Source: Labilibaculum sp.
GTDB lineage: Bacteria; Bacteroidota; Bacteroidia; Bacteroidales; Marinifilaceae
DNA length: 64,000 nt
Assembly (NCBI RefSeq): GCF_963664555.1
Contig: NZ_OY761461.1
Location: forward strand, 1,426,001 to 1,490,000
Direction of reading: 5' to 3'
This document shows positions 57,027-64,000 of the stretch, one piece after another (position 1 is the first letter of the stretch; every line of letters begins with the position of its first letter). The notes beneath the pieces are model-generated. The model made no database searches and was not told the origin of the DNA. It saw only the letters and a program-made list of their open reading frames with translations. The translations under genes and the position numbers were made by a program.

Positions 57027-59432
57027 ATGAAATTAAGATATTACAGCTTTCTAATGTTGTTTGGTCTCCTTGCATGTTCATGTGCTGAAAAGGAGAAAGA
57101 AACAGTTGGACATTTAAAACCGGTTCCTTTTACATCTGTTCATTTAAATGATCAGTTTTGGGCTCCTAAAATTGAAATTAATAGAACGGTGTCAATTCCT
57201 TCAGCATTTAAAAAGTGTGAAGAGACCGGGCGTATGGATAATTTTGCCCTTGCCGGTGGTTTGATTAAAGGAGAACATCAAGGTGATTTTCCATTTGATG
57301 ATACTGATGTTTACAAAGTGTTGGAAGGAGCTTCATATACTCTTGCAGTGGAGTACGATGCTAAATTAGACCATTATTTGGACAGCCTGATTACTTTAAT
57401 CGGCGCAGGACAAGAAGAGGATGGTTACCTTTATACTTGCTTAACCAACAAATGTGAGCGTTTAAAGGGCTGGTACGGAGAAGGACGTTGGGATCGTTTA
57501 AACAGCCATGAACTTTATAACTGTGGTCACCTTTACGAAGCAGCAATTGCTCATTATCAGGCAACAGGCAAACGTTCCTTACTTTCTATTGCGATTAAAA
57601 ATGCTGATTTGGTGAATCAGGTTTTTGGTCCGGGCGAAGGCCAAAAGAAAGTCCCATCAGGTCATCCGATTGTGGAGATGGCCTTGGTAAAACTATATCG
57701 GGTTACAAATGATGAAAAATACCTTAAACTGGCACGATTTTTTATCGACGAAACAGGTAAGGGTACCGACGGTCACAAATTAAACGAATACAGTCAGGAT
57801 CACAAACCAATTGTGGAGCAGGATGAAGCATTGGGACATGCTGTTCGTCTGGGATATCTCTACTCAGGAGTAACAGATGTAGCTTCTTTGATGCATGACA
57901 AGCAACTGATGGAAGCCACCAAACAGGTATGGGAAAATGTGGTTTCAAAAAAGTTATATATTACTGGTGGAATTGGTTCCCGTGCTCAAGGTGAAGGTTT
58001 TGGCCCGAATTACGAATTGCCTAACATGACTGATTATTGTGAGACTTGTGCTTCGATATCGAATGTTTACTGGAACTACCGTTTGTTTCTGAATGATGGA
58101 AATTCAAAATACTACGATGTACTTGAACGTGTGTTATACAACGGGGTTATTTCGGGAGTATCCTTAAGCGGCGATAAATTTTTCTACGACAATCCTCTTG
58201 AATCTGTTCATAATCACGATCGTGCACCTTGGTTTGGATGTGCCTGTTGTCCTGGTAACATTACCCGGTTTATGGCCTCCATACCAGGTTATGTTTATGC
58301 AGCCGATGAAAATTCTGTGTACGTAAATCTATTTTCGGCCGGTCATGCCGACATTGCTGTAGGAAAAGACACCTTAAGTCTGACACAAAAAACACAATAC
58401 CCTTGGAGTGGTAAGCTTACAATTTCAGTTGATAAAAAGACAAATGAACGTATTGGTCTGAAAATTCGCATTCCGGGATGGGCACAAAATCAACCTGTAC
58501 CATCTGATTTGTATCACTTTGTTGAAACTAACAATGATATCTATACGATTACCATCAATGGAAAGAAAAAATCACTGGAAGAGGTGAATGGTTATGCCAT
58601 TCTGAGAGAAAAGTGGGTAGCGGGTGATCAGATAGAAGTTGAATTTCCGATGCCTGTGCGCAGAATTAAAGCCAGCGAAAAAGTAATTAATGACCATAAC
58701 AAATTGGCTTACCAACGTGGTCCAATAGTGTATTGCTTCGAGGATAAAGACAACAGTAATGCATATTTATTTGATGAGTTTGTATCGCCGGATGAAAAGG
58801 TGAGTTCTCAATTTGAAGAAAATCTTTTAGGTGGAGTGGTAACACTTACAATGAAAGCAAGCAGGGTAAGTCTATCGGGAGAAGTAAAAACAATTGAAGC
58901 TGCAAATCTTAAAGCCATTCCGTATTATGCATGGAACAATCGGGGAACGGCAAATATGTTGGTTTGGTTGCCTTCCGGTGAGGAGTCGGCTATTGTAAAA
59001 CCAAGTTATTCCCCTGCTGATTCAGCGAGGACATTTGCATCAATAGGTTGGACACCTGGTTTAAACGATGGGTTTACTCCTAAAAATTCTGGAGATACAG
59101 ATAAATCATATTTTTATTGGTGGCAGAAAGAAGGATCGGAAGAGACTGTTGATTATGAATTTAAAGAGCCGGTTTTATTGTCTCAATCTTCGGTTTATTG
59201 GCTTAATATGGATCACTACGATGGTAATTATAAGGCGCCTGAAAAATGGTCATTATTATACAAAGACAGCAAGGGGAAATGGGTTCCTGTTGAGACCAGT
59301 GATGAGTTTAAAGTGGAACTTGATAAATACAATACTGTGAATTTTAAGCCTGTAAAAACAAAAGCTCTGCGGATTTTGGCACAACTGCAAAAAGAACAGT
59401 CGGGTGGTATTCTGGAATGGAAAGTAAAGTAA
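57027..59432 (+). CDS. Beta-L-arabinofuranosidase, GH127 (second, lipoprotein)
   Basis: A paralogue of the previous gene, 801 residues, with the same order of domains: acid/base Glu323 (QGEGFGPNYE), zinc ligands Glu339 and Cys341 (YCETCASISN), nucleophile Cys407 and ligand Cys408 (WFGCACCPGN). Unlike its neighbour, it has a lipobox (GLLAC, Cys17) and so is membrane-anchored. Sequence between the catalytic motifs differs widely from the first copy, for example NKCERLKGWYGEGRWDRL where the first reads RTMNPAHPHEWAGTKRW, suggesting a different preferred linkage or chain length. It is in one run with the GH127 37 nt upstream and the GH146-like gene 41 nt downstream. Confidence 0.94.
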   Translation: MKLRYYSFLMLFGLLACSCAEKEKETVGHLKPVPFTSVHLNDQFWAPKIEINRTVSIPSAFKKCEETGRMDNFALAGGLIKGEHQGDFPFDDTDVYKVLEGASYTLAVEYDAKLDHYLDSLITLIGAGQEEDGYLYTCLTNKCERLKGWYGEGRWDRLNSHELYNCGHLYEAAIAHYQATGKRSLLSIAIKNADLVNQVFGPGEGQKKVPSGHPIVEMALVKLYRVTNDEKYLKLARFFIDETGKGTDGHKLNEYSQDHKPIVEQDEALGHAVRLGYLYSGVTDVASLMHDKQLMEATKQVWENVVSKKLYITGGIGSRAQGEGFGPNYELPNMTDYCETCASISNVYWNYRLFLNDGNSKYYDVLERVLYNGVISGVSLSGDKFFYDNPLESVHNHDRAPWFGCACCPGNITRFMASIPGYVYAADENSVYVNLFSAGHADIAVGKDTLSLTQKTQYPWSGKLTISVDKKTNERIGLKIRIPGWAQNQPVPSDLYHFVETNNDIYTITINGKKKSLEEVNGYAILREKWVAGDQIEVEFPMPVRRIKASEKVINDHNKLAYQRGPIVYCFEDKDNSNAYLFDEFVSPDEKVSSQFEENLLGGVVTLTMKASRVSLSGEVKTIEAANLKAIPYYAWNNRGTANMLVWLPSGEESAIVKPSYSPADSARTFASIGWTPGLNDGFTPKNSGDTDKSYFYWWQKEGSEETVDYEFKEPVLLSQSSVYWLNMDHYDGNYKAPEKWSLLYKDSKGKWVPVETSDEFKVELDKYNTVNFKPVKTKALRILAQLQKEQSGGILEWKVK

Positions 59433-59473
59433 TTGAGATTGCAATTTATTGATAACTATATAATTGTTATAAT

Positions 59474-61837
59474 ATGAGATTCGAATATTATAGAGTTTTA
59501 TTCTTTTCAATTTGTCTTGGAGTTGGATTGGCTTCCTGTTCAGGTGTTGAAGAAAATAGAATAAGTACGAACGGTCCTGAGGTGGTTGAATTTAAAGTGC
59601 TGCCATTTGATCTAAAGGATGTTAAATTACTTGATGGTCCTTTCGAAAAGGCCATGGAATTAAATGTGCAGAGCTTGTTGAATTATGAACCTGACAGATT
59701 ATTGGCAAAATTCAGGATAGAAGCAGGTTTAAAGCCTAAAGCAAAACATTATGATGGTTGGGAAGCAAATACAATAGCCGGACATAGCTTAGGTCATTAT
59801 CTAAGTGCTTGTGCTTTAATGTATAATTCTACAAATGATAAGCGTTTTCTCGATCGTGTCAATTACATTGTAGATCAACTGGAAGTTTGTCAGAATGCTG
59901 ATGGAGAAGGATACATAGGTGCTTTCCCTGACGGAAAGCGGATTCTTGAAGAAGAAGTAGCAAAAGGAGATATACGTTCGAAAGGATTTGATTTGAATGG
60001 AATTTGGGTGCCGTATTACACCGAACATAAAGTAATGGCTGGTTTGACTGACGCATACAATTTATGTGGAAATAAAAAGGCATTGCAAATCAATATTAAA
60101 TTTGCTGATTGGTTATCAACTATTGTAAAAGACTTAAACGACAAACAAATTCAAAACATGTTGGATTGTGAGCATGGCGGAATTAATGAGTCGTTGGTTG
60201 ATCTTTATGGATTAACGAAGAATGAGAAATATTTGCAGCTGTCTAAGGTGTTTCATCACAAAAAGGTGCTTGATTCCTTGGCTCATCATGTTGATGTTTT
60301 GCCGGGAATACATGCTAATACACAAATTCCCAAATTAGTGGGTTGTGCCCGACGTTATGAGCTTACAGGGGCTTTGTCTGATAGAGAATCTGCTGAGTTT
60401 TTCTGGGATCGGGTTGTTCATCATCATTCTTATGTTACCGGAGGTAATTGCAATCACGAGTATTTTGGAGAATCGGATCATTTACGCAACCGCCTTAGCC
60501 AAAATACAACTGAAACATGTAATGTGTACAATATGTTGAAGCTGTCCCGTCATCTTTTTGAGTGGGAAGCAGCTCCTGAAGTCGCTGATTTTTATGAAAG
60601 AGCATTATTCAATCACATTCTATCCTCTCAGCACCCTGCAGATGGACGGGTTATCTATAATTTGTCACTGGAAATGGGAGGTCATAAGGTGTATCAGGAT
60701 CCGTATTGGTTTACATGTTGTGTAGGAACAGGAATGGAGAATCATTCAAAATATGGAGCAAATATTTATTTTCACAACAATAATGAATTATATGTGACTC
60801 AATTTATTGGTTCTCAATTAAACTGGAAAAGTAAAGGTTTGATCGTAAAACAGACAACTGCATTTCCGGAAGAACAAGGGACAAAATTGGAGTTTTACTG
60901 TGAAAAACCAAGCAAATTTGCGCTTAAGCTGCGCTACCCAAAATGGGCTGAAAATGGTGTGGAAATTTATATCAATAATGAAAAGATATCTGTTGATCAA
61001 AAGCCGCAAAGTTTTATTTCTATCGAAAGAAAGTGGAAAAAAGGGGATGTATTGGAATACAAGATGCCTTTTACACTTCGTCTGGAAACCATGCCTGATG
61101 ACAGCAACCGTGTTGCAGTTATGTACGGTCCTATGGTGATGGCCGGGGAATTAGGGCCGGAAGATGATCCAAAAGCAAATGATGCAATGTATGTACCTGT
61201 TATTATGACAGAAGATAGAGATCCATCGAATTGGTTGAGTGCTGTAAAAGGAGAAGCAAATACATTTAAAACTGATTCGGTTGGATACTTGCATGATTTT
61301 GTCTTGAAGCCATTTTATAAAGTGCATGATGTAAGGTATTCTGTGTATTTTGATGTTTTCAACCAAGAATCATGGGCAAAATATCAAAAGGAATATCAAG
61401 CTAAACAAGCACAGAAAAAGAAATTGGAAGAAATGACAGTTGACTTTTTCCAACCAGGAGAAATGCAGCCGGAACGGGATCATAATTTCCAAAGTGAAAA
61501 ATCATCCGTTGATGTGATAAAAAACAAAAGATCCCGTGTTGTTGACAGAGGAGGTGTAATGTCCTTTGAAATGGGATTGATGAAAGGAAACCGATTGGCT
61601 TTGGCGGTTGAATATTGGGGCGGAAATACTGGTGCTAAAACATTTGATATCTTGATTGACGGAAAATTACTTGCGACAGAAAATATTGCAGATAAAAAGC
61701 CGGGTGAATTCATTGATATTTTATACCAATTACCTGATGATATTTGCATGACTAAAGATAAAGTGATGGTTACATTCAAACCTCACGAAGGGCACAGGGC
61801 AGGACCTGTATTCGGAGTTAGAACTGTTAAGCAATAA
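59474..61837 (+). CDS. GH146-like beta-L-arabinofuranosidase, lipoprotein
   Basis: A 787-residue lipoprotein (LASC, Cys22) of the DUF1680 clan but distinct from GH127. The N-terminal LKDVKLLDGPFEKAMELNVQ and HSLGHYLSACALMY are typical of GH146, whose Bacteroides member BT0349 acts on beta-L-arabinofuranose in pectic arabinan. Putative catalytic residues by alignment of spacing are Glu333 (FGESDHLRNR), Glu347 and Cys349 (TTETCNVYNM), and Cys415/Cys416 (WFTCCVGTGMENH). A separate beta-rich domain (about 660-787, starting TVDFFQPGEMQPERDHNFQ) resembles DUF6805. It closes the three-gene DUF1680-clan run and is followed by a strong terminator. Confidence 0.87.
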   Translation: MRFEYYRVLFFSICLGVGLASCSGVEENRISTNGPEVVEFKVLPFDLKDVKLLDGPFEKAMELNVQSLLNYEPDRLLAKFRIEAGLKPKAKHYDGWEANTIAGHSLGHYLSACALMYNSTNDKRFLDRVNYIVDQLEVCQNADGEGYIGAFPDGKRILEEEVAKGDIRSKGFDLNGIWVPYYTEHKVMAGLTDAYNLCGNKKALQINIKFADWLSTIVKDLNDKQIQNMLDCEHGGINESLVDLYGLTKNEKYLQLSKVFHHKKVLDSLAHHVDVLPGIHANTQIPKLVGCARRYELTGALSDRESAEFFWDRVVHHHSYVTGGNCNHEYFGESDHLRNRLSQNTTETCNVYNMLKLSRHLFEWEAAPEVADFYERALFNHILSSQHPADGRVIYNLSLEMGGHKVYQDPYWFTCCVGTGMENHSKYGANIYFHNNNELYVTQFIGSQLNWKSKGLIVKQTTAFPEEQGTKLEFYCEKPSKFALKLRYPKWAENGVEIYINNEKISVDQKPQSFISIERKWKKGDVLEYKMPFTLRLETMPDDSNRVAVMYGPMVMAGELGPEDDPKANDAMYVPVIMTEDRDPSNWLSAVKGEANTFKTDSVGYLHDFVLKPFYKVHDVRYSVYFDVFNQESWAKYQKEYQAKQAQKKKLEEMTVDFFQPGEMQPERDHNFQSEKSSVDVIKNKRSRVVDRGGVMSFEMGLMKGNRLALAVEYWGGNTGAKTFDILIDGKLLATENIADKKPGEFIDILYQLPDDICMTKDKVMVTFKPHEGHRAGPVFGVRTVKQ

Positions 61838-61887
61838 GAAGACAGGTAAAGATTATTTTAGTTAGTTTTTAATGGTAAATAGTTCTG

Positions 61888-61926
61888 AAAACTGCAAATC
61901 TCAATTTTGAGATTTGCAGTTTTTTT
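61888..61926 (+). terminator. Terminator of the beta-arabinofuranosidase run
   Basis: A perfect stem of at least 15 bp (core CTGCAAATCTCA) with loop ATTT is followed by seven or more T. Confidence 0.93.
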
Positions 61927-62057
61927 GTTGGGGAAAGGAGTTTTTTTATAAAATGATTTTTTACACATGTTTGTTACTTTTTTAAACAATAGTGATAGTC
62001 CAAAACCTAAAGAATGGACAGATTTGAGTCATATTTTTTAACCCAAAAATAACATTT

Positions 62058-64000
62058 ATGAAAAAAATTGTCATTCCCCCTCAACAGCTTGGTAATAGAA
62101 ATAGCTGTTTAAGGTTTTTACTCGTTTTAGTGATTTTTTTGTGTTTGTCGGGGCAGGTTTTTTCCCAAAAACTGGCTCAAGGTTCTGTCGTCGATGATTC
62201 TGGAGTTCCATTACCAGGTGTTTCTGTATTTATTGATGGAACAACTGTTGGTACAGTGTCTGATATCGATGGTAAATTTATGATTCAGGCATCTGTTGGC
62301 GATGTAATTCATTTCTCTTTTATTGGATTTAAAGATCAGAAGGTTGAGTATACAGATCAGGTATTGAGCATTGTTATGAGTCCGGATGTTTTTGGACTGG
62401 ATGAAGTTGTTGCAATTGGTTATGGGAGTGTTAAAAAGGGTGATGTTACCAGTGCAATTGCGTCTGTCAAGTCTGAAGACTTTATTAAAGGAGCAGTAAA
62501 GGATGCAGCTCAATTGATTCAAGGAAAAGTAGCAGGACTTACAATTGCAACTCCTTCCGGAGATCCAACTGAAGGCGCGGCAATCATGTTGCGTGGAAAT
62601 TCGTCTTTGCTTGGAAGTTCAGCTCCTTTGGTATTGGTTGATGGTGTTCCGGGAAGCCTTGAATCTGTTGCTCCGGAAGATATTGAATCTATCGATGTAT
62701 TAAAAGATGGATCGGCTTCGGCAATATATGGTACCCGGGGAACAAATGGAGTTATCATTATTGCAACAAAAAGAAGCACTAAAGGTATGGAACCTACCAT
62801 TTCCTACGATGGTTATGTCTCAATTGCATCTATCAGCCGGAAGCTCGATTTCATGAATGCTGAAGAACTAAGAGAAAAATGGAATGAAGGTTATTCGTTC
62901 ACAGGAGCCAATTTGGCTGATTACGGAGCCAATACAGATTGGTTGGATGAAATAACCAGAAAAGCAGTTAGTCATGTGCATAATATCGTATTTAGAGGTG
63001 GATCCAAGAACACAAGTTTAACAGCCTCAATTAATTACAAAAATAATCAAGGTGTTTTTATTAGAACAGATAATGAAAAATATACTGGTCGTATTGATGT
63101 TAGCCACAGCATGTTTGATGGTAAATTAACTGCAGATATTGGGACTATAATAAGCGAACAAAATTACTGGACTGGTGGAGATGGATATAGTTTTAATAAA
63201 TACGTTTACAGGCAGGCATTAATTCGAAACCCGACCGAACCAGTTAAAAATGAAAATGGCAGTTGGTACGAGCGCGATGTTTATTTTTACGATAATCCTG
63301 TTGCATACCTGAAAGAATCTGATGGTGAAAATAAGTATCGTAATGTGAGATTTAAGGCCAGTTTAACCTACAATCCTTTTGAAGGACTTAGCGTTAAAGG
63401 AATGTACACCAGAAAAAGCAATTCAAATATTCGCGGATATTATGAAACTAAAAATCATGTGTCAACGACTAAATATGGGTCAGAAGGTTTTGCTTCCCGT
63501 GGTACCGAAAATTATTTGGGTAACTATACAGAGTTAACTGTAAACTATAAAAAAGTTGTGGCAGAAGATCATAGTTTCTCTATTTTGGCTGGTTATAATT
63601 ATGAAGATAACATGACGGAAGGATTTTGGGCAAACAACAAATACTTTCCAACAGATGGGTATACCTATAATAACCTGGAAATCGGAAGTGGTTTGACCAA
63701 GGGAGAAGCGGGTATGGATAGTTATAAATACTCCGATAAACTGATTGCCTTCTTTTCGCGTGTAAGTTATTCTTTTGCAAATAAGTATTTATTAATGGCA
63801 AGTCTTCGTAGAGAAGGTTCTTCTAAGTTTGGGAAAGACCATAAATGGGGAAATTTCCCAGGAGTTTCTTTAGGTTGGAGAATGTCCGAAGAGGATTTTG
63901 TCAAAGAAATTTCTTGGATTGATAACTTAAAATTGCGTGCCGGTTTTGGTGTTACCGGTACTAATGTAGCCGATTCATATAACTCTTTAAGTAGTTTAAA
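62058..64000 (+). CDS. susC: Further SusC/RagA-type transporter, N-terminal part (cut by window edge)
   Basis: The frame is open from the ATG at 62058 to the last base, 647 codons. A signal region ends near residue 37 (GQVFSQ), followed by a carboxypeptidase-regulatory-like domain (GVPLPGVSVFIDG), plug motifs VVAIGYGSVKKGDVTSAIAS, LVLVDGVPGS and AIYGTRGTNGVIIIATKR, and the first half of the barrel. It resembles the susC at 43710 more than the one at 21998, sharing the KGDVTSAI and SVKSEDFI segments and the RQALIRNP motif. It lies behind a terminator, so it begins a new transcript; a susD is expected next, outside the window. Confidence 0.93.
   Translation, partial: MKKIVIPPQQLGNRNSCLRFLLVLVIFLCLSGQVFSQKLAQGSVVDDSGVPLPGVSVFIDGTTVGTVSDIDGKFMIQASVGDVIHFSFIGFKDQKVEYTDQVLSIVMSPDVFGLDEVVAIGYGSVKKGDVTSAIASVKSEDFIKGAVKDAAQLIQGKVAGLTIATPSGDPTEGAAIMLRGNSSLLGSSAPLVLVDGVPGSLESVAPEDIESIDVLKDGSASAIYGTRGTNGVIIIATKRSTKGMEPTISYDGYVSIASISRKLDFMNAEELREKWNEGYSFTGANLADYGANTDWLDEITRKAVSHVHNIVFRGGSKNTSLTASINYKNNQGVFIRTDNEKYTGRIDVSHSMFDGKLTADIGTIISEQNYWTGGDGYSFNKYVYRQALIRNPTEPVKNENGSWYERDVYFYDNPVAYLKESDGENKYRNVRFKASLTYNPFEGLSVKGMYTRKSNSNIRGYYETKNHVSTTKYGSEGFASRGTENYLGNYTELTVNYKKVVAEDHSFSILAGYNYEDNMTEGFWANNKYFPTDGYTYNNLEIGSGLTKGEAGMDSYKYSDKLIAFFSRVSYSFANKYLLMASLRREGSSKFGKDHKWGNFPGVSLGWRMSEEDFVKEISWIDNLKLRAGFGVTGTNVADSYNSLSSL

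Noticed and set aside
54578..59432. Recent tandem duplication of the two GH127 genes
   Set aside because: Catalytic motifs are shared but the sequence between them differs widely and the export signals differ, so the duplication is old.
1..64000. CRISPR arrays, tRNA or rRNA genes, insertion sequences
   Set aside because: I looked for regularly spaced repeats, cloverleaf-like segments and transposase motifs and saw none; the short repeats reported have only two copies each.

Overview
The window is AT-rich DNA from a member of the Bacteroidota, most likely a Bacteroidales or Marinilabiliales-type anaerobe. The evidence is the presence of SusC/SusD pairs, hybrid two-component regulators with beta-propeller sensor domains, a Nudix-type AraR, a TTTG-N19-TAnnTTTG promoter and secreted lipoprotein glycosidases. 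Genus cannot be read from the sequence.

Left arm (1-13.6 kb). This part is mostly housekeeping: the tail of an S24/LexA-like repressor cut by the window edge, an unrecognised two-TM protein whose N terminus looks damaged, a glpABC operon (anaerobic glycerol-3-phosphate dehydrogenase), a proteostasis group on the minus strand (Hsp20, DegP-type protease, a small unknown ORF), a secreted protein of unknown function, and a PAS-PAS hybrid histidine kinase.

First arabinose block (14-37.9 kb). A minus-strand arabinan utilisation locus holds an HTCS regulator, SusC, SusD, two GH43 endo-arabinanase-like proteins and a GH51 arabinofuranosidase. Next to it is a second GH51 on the plus strand. A plus-strand catabolic run follows: araR, araA, a sodium/solute symporter, araD, araB, then a lipoprotein aldose 1-epimerase. 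Four copies of an AAAAGT-N7-ACT palindrome lie upstream of the plus-strand GH51, araR and araA. I propose them as the AraR operator.

Second arabinose block (39.3-64 kb, running off the end). All genes are on the plus strand: a second HTCS, SusC/SusD, a lipoprotein of three DUF4859-like repeats, a lipoprotein joining a HExxH peptidase-like domain to a DUF4859-like domain, a GH43 with F5/8C and LamG modules, two GH127 and one GH146-like beta-L-arabinofuranosidase, and the start of a further SusC. The enzyme set points to beta-linked L-arabinofuranose. The peptidase-like lipoprotein suggests that a glycoprotein such as extensin may be the substrate. A cytosolic M24 Xaa-Pro peptidase gene sits between the two blocks.

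How it fits together. Surface lipoproteins and the SusCD complexes capture and cut arabinan or arabinosylated polymers. Periplasmic GH51/GH127 enzymes release L-arabinose, the epimerase equilibrates anomers, the symporter imports the sugar, and AraA-AraB-AraD convert it to D-xylulose 5-phosphate. Regulation appears two-layered: HTCS sensors for oligosaccharides and AraR for the monosaccharide. Stem-loops in the gaps after both susD genes, and one inside the first codons of the peptidase-like gene, may set expression levels along the operons.
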